Part shown: positions 14,208-42,573 of the stretch, in pieces | How the letters are laid out: every line of letters begins with the position of its first letter | How positions within the stretch are numbered: the stretch's first letter is position 1 | Made by a program: the position numbers and the translations under genes | Notes under the pieces: generated by a model | Told to the model about the DNA's origin: nothing | What the model saw: the letters and a program-made list of their open reading frames with translations, nothing else | Databases searched by the model: none | From: Limanda limanda | Taxonomy: Eukaryota; Chordata; Actinopteri; Pleuronectiformes; Pleuronectidae | Assembly: GCF_963576545.1 (NCBI RefSeq) | Contig: NC_083656.1 | Coordinates: 8,793,346 to 8,857,345, forward strand | DNA length: 64,000 bases | Direction: 5' to 3'

Positions 14208-15380
14208 TAAAAACATGTGTCTTGAATATACTGTGTGAACACAGCAAGACGTTAGCTTAGAGCGCACTTCAGATAATAGCATGTTAGCTGCTAAATGGCA
14301 AACCACTGTGGGCTAGCTCAACAACTACCCTTTCCAGTATTCCAAATATATCTCCAAAATTCAAGTAGACACACACAAAGCCACTGCACCACTTCTCTGA
14401 TGTGACTCCAACCCTTCGGCCATGCAGCATAATGATGCAGTCAACACGGATAGGGCAGGATCCTATTTTCGTCTATTCGTCACGCGACACCTGCAGCTCA
14501 ACGTTTGTTTTGATTCCCCGTTCTCATTTGCACCGACACTTCCTGTGAGCCGCCGCTGTTTGAGACGCATGCTCCCATTTTTCTCTCTTGGTTTTTAAAC
14601 ATACATGCTCTGTTAATAATGTGATTTGAATCATTAATACGCTACATTGTAGGCAGCGGTTATAATTGGAAAATTGGTTACAGCGCAGTGTCTAACAGCT
14701 CTCTACAACGCTAATGCCAGCCCTCTCTCTGTGTCATCTAAACCCTATGCTAATGAAGCCTGGGCCCACAACATGCAGGAGGTTGAATATCAATTTAATC
14801 AGGCCCTCCCTGCAGGGGCTTTCAGAGAGAAATGACAGCCAAAGTGCATTAGTGATTCTACTGCTGTCACTTCTCATAGCTGCTTACCTTGCAAACAAAC
14901 TGCTCTAATGGCACCTGCCTGCTGGGCAATTTAGGCACAGTAGAGGCAGCAGAACATGAAATGGACTGAAGACCGCTGACCTAAATAGGAAAAGGGCCAA
15001 CTCCAAACAAGCAGTGGCTTTTTTATTGTCTGACGGGAAAACATGTGTGCGCCGTGCACACGTAAACATTTTATTTTCAATAGAAATGTGAGCAAAGCAG
15101 CAACAATAACATTTTTATTTGCGAGAAAAGCCTGGCGGTCTGAAATGTCTGTTATCTCAGCCTCACGTCCTCACCGCTCCGATTATCATCGACAGATGAC
15201 AGGCACAAATAAATACTTTAATACGCAAATGAATAGATAAAGGGAGGAGTTCATTACCTCCACTCACAGGCTCCAATTGAATTGCTTTGACATAATCCCC
15301 CATTATTTCTCAAGGGGATGGGGGAGGGAGAGAGCATGATGGGATTGGTGGTAATGTGTGTATGCATACTGTATTGGTGC

Positions 15381-15408
15381 ATGTGTGTGTGTGTGTGTGT
15401 GTGTGTGA
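15381..15408. repeat. (GT)n microsatellite
   Basis: A short pure GT run followed by a G-run. Similar short runs lie at 1-18, 1838-1855, 10392-10412, 22549-22574, 23762-23788, 26360-26382 (CA) and 34271-34289 (CA). Confidence 0.9.
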
Positions 15409-16940
15409 AGGGGGGGGGTGGTGTGGCTCAGTGTCAGCCTCTGTACATGAGCATAGGGGAGAAATATGTCATTTCCTGGTGTAGCAGCCCGTGTTTCCAT
15501 TCACTCTCTGTCATTCTAACTCTCTGCTGCTGCTCAGTGTGTCAGCTTCAGGACCCGACTTGAAACATGATGACTGGTGAACTAGCGCCACCTGTTGTTT
15601 TCGCCCACACACTGACTGACTGATCTGCAGCGAGGGTTATCTCTTGTATCTTGAATCCATCACGCTGGTTTTCTCTGCAGTTTCTCTCCTGGACTCCGGG
15701 CTCTGCGGCCAGACGCCTCTTGGCTGCCAGGCCCCTTTCACTGTCAATATATCAGCTCAATAGTGTCGGGTGGTATCGAATGCGTCAGAGGAAAGAACTT
15801 CAGTCTGGGGAAGGTGGGGCGGTGATGTGTGGGGGATGAGATCCAGGCTTCCTCCGGGCAAGCTGATCCATTCCAAGCCTGCAGGAACAAACATTAACAA
15901 CAAAAAAACAATGGTCCGGCTGGACAGGAGGAGGGAGGTCGGAATCTGTCAAGGTTATAGATGAGTCGAGAAGTAGCATCGAATCTATAGAGTGACACTG
16001 CAGAGGAAATGGGACTTGTTGAATCTTTGAGGCCTCGAACACAAGACAGACTGTGCACCCCGGAGCTTTGCACGCTCCCGCCAGCAGACGTGATGTTATA
16101 TGTTGTTCTCTGGTCTCGAACATGGCAGAGACACGGACAGGCGTCCTCTCGCAGGCATTACGTCAAACCAGTAATGAGCAGCAGCCTGGCGTGATTAGTA
16201 TTGTCTTGGGCTCATATTAAATCCTGATTGGGTGACACTGAGCAAGACTAAACATTTCCCATCCAGTCATGGCGACTGCTCATTTAACCGTGGCAGATAC
16301 AAAGAGGTTTGTTTGAGCGCCGCGCCTGGTTTCATTCCCCCCCTAAGTACGCATGAATATTTAAAGGTGCTGCTGCATGTAGTCAGTGAGACTACTTGAT
16401 GGTCTGTTTAACCAAAGCAGGCCGGGCTGCTTCTTCACTACACTCCCTCTCGTCTTTAACTACTACAGCGCCCCGGCGAGAGTCCCCTTGAACACAATTG
16501 ATTCATAGTCATCTATCTCATAGCCGAGGGGCCCGGGTAATCACGAGCCAGAGAATCGAATCTACCACACTCGTGCTCCACCAGGGGAGAGGAGCCTGTA
16601 ATGAAATAACCCTCCTCGCTGCCTTAATTGTCTTTCTGGCCAATGGCGTGCGGAATCAAGGGGTCGGGGCTGTTGTAATTTTTTTTTCTTCCGTCGGTGG
16701 AATTAGAGAAAATGATTTAATTAGAGCGTGCGTTATCAAGCTTCTGCTGAATTAAGCCAAAGATGTGCGGGCTCGATGTGAGCTGGTGGTCTCCCTTAGA
16801 CCTGTTTGTGCCAATTACACGATGAACTCAACAAGGCCTTGCTGGTGATATACTGACTGGGCCGGTTCACCCAAATGCATATTTTTTCATTTAGCTGGTG
16901 TTGTGGTATACACATGCTTTCAATTATCTGCAGACACACA

Positions 16941-17222
16941 GGGTGGCATGGTGGTTAGAGGAAGAAGGTTTGAATCCCAGCTTGGCCCTCTTTGTGTTTG
17001 GAATTTGAATGTTCTCCCTGTGTCTTCGTGGGTTTTCTTCAGGTGCTCTGGCTTCCTCCCTGGGGTCAGTCTAACTGGATTCTCTTAATTGAGTGCGGAT
17101 GGTTATTTGTCCTGCGCTGAACTGGCCACCTGTCCAGAGTGTAGCCTCTTGCCCTGTGTCAACCAGGAGTGGCTCAAGCTCCCCCCGTGGCCCTACAGGG
17201 ATAAGTGGTATATATGAATGGA
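16941..17222 (+). repeat. SINE-like repeat with tRNA-type B-box
   Basis: GGGTGGCATGGTGGTTAGAG leads into GGTTTGAATCCCAGC, a B-box-like sequence. TGTTCTCCCTGTGTCTTCG, GGCTTCCTCCCTGGGGTC, GGCCACCTGTCCAGAGTG and a GATAAGTGGTATATATGAAT tail follow. The order matches one of the most abundant repeats in fish genomes. It is degraded and not a tRNA gene. Confidence 0.75.
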
Positions 17223-20200
17223 AGTTTAATACATTGGAACTAAAGGATACTTAAAAACTCATCAGGTACTTTATCAGTTGGTTGCTTCCCAGTCCACCAT
17301 TGTGATAAAGACAATTTATTTGGCAGAAATTTGTGTTCCAATAGAATCTCAATAGAACAACAAGGATAAAATGAAAATGTGGGCTTTTCTGTTATTTAGG
17401 TAAACTGACTATTTGCAGAAAATGCCCCCCTCCCTCTCATAAAGATGATAAGCAGGAGAAATATGCATTAATACGCACAGATACGCTCAACAAACACACA
17501 CTTTCACACGGCTCTGATCGCCCAGATTGTGCGGGCATGCAAATGTTTTGCCATCGACTCGGCCTAGCGGAGAATGACAGGAACATTTGATGCAGTGCCG
17601 CTTTTTAGTGGAGTCCCCGCAGAAAGCTATTTTCACAGGATGTTATGTATGCATTTTTCAGACAGATTGCTGCAGGAGACAGGAGCTCGGGGGGGGAGCG
17701 AACACGACTGGAATGAAACGCAGAGCCACAGCCTGCCGAGCAAAGCCAGCCACAATGCAGGCCTCACCGTTTTTTATCTGTTTTATTTCTCACGGAACCA
17801 AAATAACATGTTCAATAAATCTTTGAAATGTTTCCGCGAAGACGCCGCAGCACCCTGAGAGGAAATTTTAAAAAAGAGGAAACATTTTCATTCTCATAAT
17901 CATAAGTCATTTAAGTGCTTCATGGCTGCTTGTTTAGCTAAATGAACATGCAACACTTCATTCATTACATACATTATTCAACCAATTATACAATAAGCTG
18001 CATGCATCTCTGACTGCCTAATCTGCTACTGCAGTTTGTGTGAATAATAATATATGTAAAGCCATCACACTGAGTGAGTGTAACACAATCATACATGGGA
18101 TTAAGACACAGTTATAAAACACAACAGCATCCACAGGATATCAGAAATAAACAATAAATAGACAGATTACGTCGATTTAACTGATAATCTACAACAAAGG
18201 GACAAAATAACCACACACACTGAACCATCCCATGTGTGGTCTATGTGGTCATTTTAAAAACCTACCTGATTTACACTAGGCAGCATACATCTTCCTCTAC
18301 AGCAATTATCTAAACAAGAAAGAAAACAACACAATTAAGATGAAACACAATAGTGAAAAAATCATTGGGATAATTTTATATTCAGTTTCCACAATAAGGT
18401 CTCTTTCACCTAAACCTTACACATTGGACCTTTAAAGTTGATATGATTACACAGAAACTATACAGGTCGACGATTTAACATCACAATTAGAACGGAGCTT
18501 AAATTCGCGACTGTCCAATCGATAAATTCAACGAATCCACACAGAGGGAGGCTTCATACGAATAATAACCAGTTTCTGTGTTATTAATCTATAATTCTGC
18601 AATTCTAAGATAAAGCAGCTTTTCACAAAGAACACAGAAACAATGCCCCTTAATTTCCCTGCCTCCCACATGGATCATCAGGTGATGAAGATGCAGCTTT
18701 TGTCTCTTTACATAATGTATGCAGCTTTAATGTATGTGCATATTTCAAAACCATTTTACACGAGTCTTGTTTGAAAACAAAGCAGCTGGGGGTGTTGTGC
18801 TGTTGAATCAAGGACTCACAGTTTGACCACTCTCTGTCTTTAGCACGAGCCTGACTGGTGAATACTGACTGGCTGAGGTGTTTGGTGTTAATGCATTTAT
18901 TATTTTGGCTACTTTACTATCATCCTTATTAAGTAACCTACCACACCACACCTTCCCTCCTTTAGCATGACGCCAAAATGCTTCAGCATAAACAAGAAGT
19001 GGACAAATTCCTTTAACATTCTGCCACAAGATCTACGTTGAAATATCCCTTCTCTCCCAATTGGCTGCTAGTGAGGGCTCCAAGAAATATGTCTTCTTCC
19101 TTGGCTTTCTACTCTCCCTCCCCGGAGAGGCCCGGACCCAACCCTGCCATCTGCCGGCTCCATCCAGGTGAACAAAAACTCATACCGGCAGATGACCCGT
19201 GTTCCCACTTGACAGAGATTCTCATCCCTCCTTACTTCAGGAGTTTGAGTCTTTAAACACGACACATGTATGAGCAATGTTCAGTGCTCTTTAATGAAAA
19301 AAAAAGGCTAATTCACAGAGGAGAGAGAGAGAGAGAGAGCAGGAAGGAAAAGCAGCGAGCATGCAGAGGAGCGTGGGGAGGGTCGTTGGGGGGGGGGGTT
19401 TCAATGCTTCAGAGAGGTGCCTCATTTTCCGGCGCCATCTGTTCCCGGTTCTGCTGCAAGCTGGAAGCCTCGTTTGTGTCAAACACCTCCCACACGCTCG
19501 GAGCGGCGAAGGCACCAGCAGCAAGGACTCCATCACCTGTTTCAAACAACTGCACAATGTGACCCGCTGCATCCGTTAACTACTAATCACACCGTGTTTG
19601 ATTGTGTTGTTAACCCTGCTCCACCAGAGGTTCCTCCCCCCCTCAGGCTCCTCACCAAAAGTTCCAACCGGCCCTGAGCCCGCTGGTAAGCTGTGCTTTC
19701 GGAGGGGTGGATGACAATGAAAAGGTTGATGGAGGGAGAGAGGAACCCGGAGGCTGGAGTCAGACAGAGGCGCACGAACAAGTCCATGCTCCTCCATTTC
19801 AATCAGCTGCCGCCATCTCACATGGCAGCAGAGCATCCGGAGGGGAGGCGCCGCCATGAATCCTAATTGCTCCCTTTTCACCACATTGCAGGGCGTTTCT
19901 ATGCAAATCTGTCCGGAGAGGTATCTAGTTTATGCAGGGCCAACTGTATCAGCTTGAAATGTGAGCAGGAATCTCACTCAGACAAAAGCCTCGGTGAGGA
20001 GATGCTGCTGTTGTAATTCGTTGGGATCAATTATTCATTTTGCACATGGCTCTCTCGAGTGCAGGACAGAGAGCGGGTTTCACACACGCAGCTAATGTTT
20101 TGACATGTATGTATTCCACCGCATCGATGGGCACCGGCCTCAGGACGAGATATATGGCTTTAATAAGAGTGACGAAGATGCAGAATAATGAAACGTCTGG

Positions 20201-21183
20201 GGGGAGCGAGCAGGGGAAAACATAAACATTACTCTTCAGCACGTGGACTGCTGGCCTGTGCACAGGTTTCTCCCCCACAAATCCTACACATGGACTGTAA
20301 AATGTTTAAATGGAAAAAGGAAAACATCAGCGTTATTAGACAAGAGGGACTTAAACCTTCACGTTTAATACGAATCCGTTTTTTTATTTGATGCTTTGCT
20401 GCTTTAACAGGAGCTCGAGAAACACTTTGACATCTCGGAAAGTCTCTGTTGATCAGGAACAAGCAATCAGAGACAAAGCGACACAGGGAGGAAGCTCTTA
20501 CTGGGAACTAATCAAATAATGGTGCAGTAGAGCCGGACCATAATAGACCCAATCACACATTTTGTATGCATTTTTTTTTTTATCAATATTTCTTTTGCAA
20601 CAGCTGAATCAAATAGCAAGATTGTTATCTAATATATTTATTGAGTTTTGCATATAAGAAACATACATTCAAACATTTATAAACATACAAACGTTTATGG
20701 GTAAAGAAAATGAGGCAGAAATTAAATAACTTAAATAAGATTAAATAAAATCAAATAACAAGATTTAATATTGGAAATTATCCCTCAGGGGAAAAAATCC
20801 CAATATTAAAATTTAGAATCGATTTGCCCATTTTAAAGATTGTTAAATATTCCCGTCACTATCGAGCATCATTAGATCACATTGATCAGGCTGATGACGA
20901 CAGAACAATGTGATGTTTTATGCGCTATGATCCCAGTAACAACACATCACAGTAAACACACACTCTCCTGGAAAACGACTCTTTAAAAGGAGTGTGAACC
21001 CTGTTGGTGTGAATGTGTAACATCATGCAGTGAATTCATTCAGTCTGATGAATAACACCACAAACAGGACGCTCACATTATCAAACACCAGCGTCCTGTG
21101 AATCCACTGGTTCACGACACCACGTGCATTGTGCTGATCAATACGAGCTGTGAGAAGAATACTATGGAGCCAATCTCCGCCAT

Positions 21184-21187
<4 letters not shown>

Positions 21188-21273
<86 letters not shown>
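21188..21273. repeat. (CA)n microsatellite
   Basis: A pure CA run of about 86 bases. Confidence 0.98.
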
Positions 21274-21275
<2 letters not shown>

Positions 21276-21946
21276 AATGCACTCTGACACAGGCCTCTTA
21301 TTACCGACCCTTCTGCTGCAAATGACCATAATCTATACTCTGCTCCCAATAGCTCTCCTGGGAGGCCGGCGCTCATTTGATTTTTCATCTCATCCTCTTT
21401 CGCTTTATTTCCAGTAATTCAAACCCACTAAATCCAAATATGAGGAGACACCGAGCCCTGCTGTTTTGACAAGTTAAATGACTACAGGCAATGATGTGCT
21501 TCCCTGCCAGTCTGTAAGCAGCACACGTCGCCAGCCGCCGCCTCGCCGCGCGCTCAATGGAAGCGTGTGCTTGTGTGTTGGCGTGCACGCTTTTTCTCCC
21601 AGCATGCACATGGGCTCCTTCTCCCTGCAGCCGCCTGACCCTCTGCAGCATCTTTTTTTCCCTTTCTTTTTCGGAGGTGAAATTGAAATGGATTGTGTCG
21701 CTCAATATTTTATTGACATCAACTTCACAGAACGTTGCTACAGTGACACCGGGGATAATTATTTCACCACAGATTTCTTCCTCTCCACATTTCTCTCTCT
21801 CTCTCTCTCTCTGCCTTCCTCCAAGCCCTTCCATTCCTGCAGAGAATTAGTTCTGCATAAATTACCCAGTGGAATATTGAATCAGTCTCCAGCCACCAAA
21901 GGCGAGTCTGTGCGGCTGATTACCGAGCAGCGTGCACAACATGCAT

Positions 21947-22061
<115 letters not shown>

Positions 22062-22904
22062 CAGAGCAAGAGGGAGTGGGGCCTCTGAGCAAGGAGCTGA
22101 CACCATTGCAGAAAACGTGGTGAGAGGAGGAGGAGGAGGAGGAGGAGGAAGAAGAGGAGAGAGGGACAAAGTGGGATCAGCCAATCTGTGTGTGTAGAGT
22201 GGAAGCTGTATTAGCCACCGCGGCCACACACACTATCTGCTTATTACTTAGTCATTAGCAGGGGCATGGTTTTAAAGGAGGGAGGGATCAATCAATTGTC
22301 ATGGGTCAATGTTTTGCAGCCCCATTATGAACCTTGGGTGGCTCTGTAAATTAAGCACAGTAATTACTCATGTTAATTACACAAAGATGGCGGCCGCATT
22401 GATCTGCAAATATGTTTTGCATGTAAATGGCGTGATGAGCAAACAGCGGGTCGCTCGACTCAAGTGTTTTAAAAGGACGCCCACGCCGATGAGGATGAGG
22501 AGCGCCCCTCTCTCACCTCTCAGGGGTTTATTATTGTGTATTTAAACTTCTGTGTGTGTGTGTGTGTGTGTGTGGCACTGAAAAAAAGTCATTTAATGGT
22601 GCAATTATTATGTTAATTGATTAATCGAGTCATTTATCAAGGGGGAAAAACAAATATTCCCTTGTTACCGCTTCTCCAAAATGTGAGGATCGGCCACTTT
22701 TCTGTGTTTGATGAAACAGGGAGCAAAACGTTATATTGCTCTTGTGATGGGACATTTTACACCAGTTTCTGGCTTAATAGGGTAAATGATTGGGCAATTC
22801 CCCAGCAAGGACCACGCCACAACAGCGTGTTATAAAGATTTTACTCGGATTGCTGTAATGGATATGAAGGTCGGATGAATGGTTGTTAAAAGGAGGGTTG
22901 AGGT

Positions 22905-23482
22905 GCAGATCTCTGGTCCAGGACTGGGCGGAGATGGATGTTCCTGCAGGTATTAATTGAGATCAGGCCACATGGTTTTCATCGTAATACCATACTTTAT
23001 CGCGTTGGCATCGGATGATGGTGGACCACGACCGAGACGGCGGCTGATGATGGATCCTAACTGGTGGCAGTGGACAATGACTGTGGACTATAGTGGATCC
23101 CATCCTGATGCTGGATCGTGATCTTGCTGGCTGCTGACCATAGACTATGATTGCAGCAGGACTGCTTGACATAGAGTATTGAAGTTATCCTTCAAAAATG
23201 TTTACCCTCATCGACGCTGCTAAAAACTTGAATCCCGATGATGTTTTCCTACACTTGACATCTATTGCACTTCTGTCCGTCCTGGGAGACGGATCCTCAC
23301 GTGTGTCTCTCTGAGGTTTCTACATATTTTTACCTGTTAAAAGGGTTTTTAGTAGTTTTTCCTTACTCTTGCTGAGGGTTAAGGACAGAGGATGTCACAC
23401 CATGTTAAAGCCCTATGAGACGATCTGTGATTTGTGAATATGGGCTATACAATTAAAATTTGATTGATTGATTGATTGATTA
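22905..23482 (+). repeat. LINE-like 3' end with (GATT)n tail
   Basis: GTGTCTCTCTGAGGTTTCTA, GTTAAAAGGGTTTTTAGTAG, TTTTTCCTTACTCTTGCTGA, GGGCTATACAATTAAAATTT and a GATTGATTGATTGATT tail are a familiar fish retroelement 3' end. The left boundary is uncertain. No reverse transcriptase frame is present, so it is 5'-truncated. Confidence 0.7.
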
Positions 23483-23761
23483 ATTATTATCATTGATTAA
23501 TCTCCAGATTTTGTGGAAATGGGAAGTGATATCAGCTGATTTTTCCCACACTGTCATCTTGCCCATGCACCACATGGAATGATGGAACCTGGGCAGTTTG
23601 CTGGTTTACAAGTTGGCCGAGAAGTGAGCAACAGGGATTTTTCCTTTAGATTTAACACCGTTGATCTCGGAGCATTTGTTTTAACCTAAATCTGAACAAA
23701 CAGAAACAAACTGGGACAGGGACCAAATCCCCGGACACCCTGTCCTGTGGGAGACTCACTT

Positions 23762-23794
<33 letters not shown>

Positions 23795-24679
23795 GTGAGT
23801 GCACACAGAGATGCTCAAGTGCCACTTTAAAGGGAGACCACAGAGTAACAGTGATTGTATCGGTCCCTCAAGTGTTATAGACGATCATTTCTCATGCTCC
23901 TCATGCAGAATATTTGCACAGGCTGATACAGCTTAATATCCTCCAGCCACGCGTCCCCAGATGTAAAGATTTAGAGAGACCGAGCCTCTGAGGGGACACT
24001 CTGCCTCCTGAGGGGACGGGTTTACAGGGACCCCGCTGAACACTGTGTAAGAGGTTTAATTAGAGGCCCATCTGAGCGGCAGCGGAATTAGAAAATGGAA
24101 AATCTGATTCAGCCTCGGCAATTTTCACCGTTTGAGGTTGTTTAGTCGCCAGAACACTTTAATCAGGGCCGAGCACGTCGAGGAAGGAAACCCTCGTCAG
24201 GAAGTCATCAGGAAGTCATCAGTGCTTCCATGCGGATGCATCAAACAACACAGGTACAGCAGCAGGGTTGTTTACTCTGTGCTCCCCCCCTCCTGTGGCT
24301 CCAGTTACAGCTGCTGGAGATTCATCTGCTGCCATCTGGTGGCCGGACTGCAGATCGCAGCCCCTGTGACCCATAAATTAACAGTGACGTCTTTGAATGA
24401 TGTATTTGTTTGGGAATAAAGTCACTTCACCACTGAATTACATGAAGGTGGATATGAGTCCATCAGGGAAACACGTTCATGTGAAAATACAGAGTAACAC
24501 ACTGACACTCGCAATACTTTTCACAATAAAATCAACTCCAACAGGAAGTGGTGGAGCATTAAACCTGGAGGCTGCTTCACACTTTCAAACAAACATTTGA
24601 ACATTATGTGTTAAACCATACACAACAAAAACCATCTAGATTGCAATTGTAGTGGGAGTTATGAAATCAGTGATTATTT
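23483..24679. other. intergenic DNA, nothing firm
   Basis: A GT run lies at 23,762-23,788. GGAAGTCATCA is repeated in tandem near 24,200. TTTAATTAGAGGCCC near 24,055 is motif-like but isolated. No exon is recognised. Confidence 0.45.
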
Positions 24680-25045
24680 GATTTGATAAAAGGCTTTGGC
24701 AAACAGGACAGTCTTCATCATTGATTTAAAAGATGAAGCTGACCTGCAGTTCTCCAGGAGGTTGTTCCACAAATGTGCAGCGTAGCAACTGAACGCTGCT
24801 TCTCCATGTCTACTGTTACTTTGTGCTAAATACATTAATAATGTGTTTTCTTACATGTTCTTATGTTTCTTAAAATCTGTTCTTTTATCTAATTAAATGT
24901 TTTATGTGTATTTATCTTTATAAACATGTTTTAATATTGTATTTACAATGTTTTTATTTTTTATCTATATAACATGTAAGGCACTTTGACCTGCATATCT
25001 CGTTTTAAAGGTGCTTCATAAATAAAGTCCATTATTATAATTTTT
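24680..25045 (+). repeat. retroelement 3'-end fragment
   Basis: GACCTGCAGTTCTCCAGGAG, GTTGTTCCACAAATGTGC and CTGAACGCTGCTTCTCCATG are followed by AAGGTGCTTCATAAATAAAG. This resembles a second common fish retroelement tail. Confidence 0.6.
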
Positions 25046-25439
25046 TTTAACAAATACCTTTCCATTAAAATATTTTAAATTAGATTATTTCAGTCATCTG
25101 TCAATGTGCCTGAAGGAAATTCATCTTCTCCTAATTCCTTTGGAGAAGTTTTAAAATGTGACCACTAGGTGTCAGCACTCACCTGATACTGACTGTTGTT
25201 TTCCTTGTGGTTTCTCTTTATAGCTGTTGTTGTGCCAAGACTCGTGTTGCCTTCAGGTACTCTGTTTAAGCTCGGAAGTTTTAACGAACGTATTTTTTTC
25301 TCGTTTTAACATTCTGCCGATTTGGTTTTACTTTATTATATGGGATTAAATTCATGTTTCACTTCTTCAACTATAATAGTACATATTAATTAAATATCAA
25401 GTACATCCCCACGCTTCCACATGATATGGCCATGCTTAC

Positions 25440-25635
25440 CATTTTGTAACCACCATGAATTAAGAGATCTAACTTCCCGACGGTCCCTGAAGGCCGCGCC
25501 GCTGTTAGCATCAGCACAACATGGGGAAGCTAGCTGACAGCGTGTGGCTAACACGCGAAGCTTAACCCGCATTAACCGGGACAAAATCACTCTGTCATTT
25601 CTCGTGTTGCTGCTTGTGCAAGGGAATAATTCAAA
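25440..25635 (+). promoter_or_regulatory. probable polr3a promoter and 5' UTR
   Basis: The 200 bases before the polr3a ATG contain more CpG (CCGACGG, GGCCGCGCCGC, ACGCGAAG, AACCGGG) than the AT-rich DNA further left. I see no TATA box at a useful spacing. This fits a CpG-type housekeeping promoter, but the start site and extent are inferred from position and composition only. Confidence 0.4.
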
Positions 25636-41607
<15,972 letters not shown>

Positions 41608-42260
41608 CATCGAGGAAACGCCAGCGATATTGGAAGTGTTCTTTTTTTTTTCCCAGAGCCTGTAGACGGATTATTATAAGATTATCTCCACCGAATTCAG
41701 AAGTGCCTGCCAAAGTGTCAGACAATTTTCTTTCTGAGGAATCTACAGAAAATAGGGTTGTGTCTTCTTCCTTTTTGCGTGATGTTTTTGTTGGTGCCAC
41801 AGATTGTTTCAGTTTAAATCTGGTCAAAGGAGAAATTCAGAACTCTTAAAATGCTTTGTCCTCACTGCTTTCTGCTTTTTTTACTCGTTTAAACTGTCTT
41901 CTCTGTTATAAAGATATTACCTGATCTCAATGTCAAAGCATTGAACAGACTTTCAAGGCATTGAACACTGCGTTGTAGGCTGAGTTTTATGCGTATTTGC
42001 ATAACTCAGTTTTATTGGCAGCAGACTGGAGACCGATTCTCTCTCTCTCACAAAGCAGACCGGATGTGGCACTTTGATTTCAACCCTGTCAGCACTGTAG
42101 CCTTGGTTGGTTAAAAAAAAAAACTTTATTCACTCTGCCAACCCACGTCAGGAATCCTCTTAAGTTTGTTTTCATATAAGAGGAACCAAAAGGTGAACTT
42201 GTCTGTCGGAAGCTTATTCATATTATAATGTATATAATGTAATAAATTAATGACCAAGAA
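41608..42260 (+). other. polr3a 3' UTR and polyadenylation signal
   Basis: Non-coding sequence follows the TAG at 41605-41607. The hexamer AATAAA at 42241-42246, in AT-rich sequence, is the best polyadenylation signal and would give a 3' UTR of about 650 bases. No cDNA supports this; earlier or later sites are possible. Confidence 0.6.
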
Positions 42261-42573
42261 AGTCATGGGTGATTATTTTGTATTCTTCTGTTCATACAGT
42301 GACTGAAGTCAAAGACCAGAACAGTTTTTTGTGGCATCAAGTCTTAGGACTTTTTTTTTCATGCCTCCGTGCCAGCAACAGCTGTAGTCAAAGGCTAAAT
42401 GCTTTTAAAATGCGGGTCCCATTCTTGGGCAGGCGTGAGGGAACCTCTTTTAAATGTGCTACAAGGGTTCACTTGCCTCACCAAATGCTGGGTCACTGGG
42501 ACCTCACATGCCTTGTCTTGTTTTTCACCTCAAGAACTCAATATTGGCACAATTTGGAGCAGCTGTCCATGGG

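Larger units (their letters stand above)
8691..16940. other. intergenic DNA, no coding exon recognised
   Basis: Apart from MITE copy B there is no clear feature. The longest open frame (9,714-10,316, minus strand, 200 codons) has no recognisable domain. Octamers occur at 11,023-11,030 and 13,178-13,185. Motif-rich patches near 14,700-14,900 (CTAATG, TTTAATC) and 16,600-16,760 (TTAATTGTC, TTTAATTAGAG) are candidate non-coding elements. Confidence 0.5.

Noticed and set aside
16965..16985. Possible tRNA gene (GGTTTGAATCCC)
   Set aside because: It is embedded in a known type of dispersed repeat, with no stem structure.
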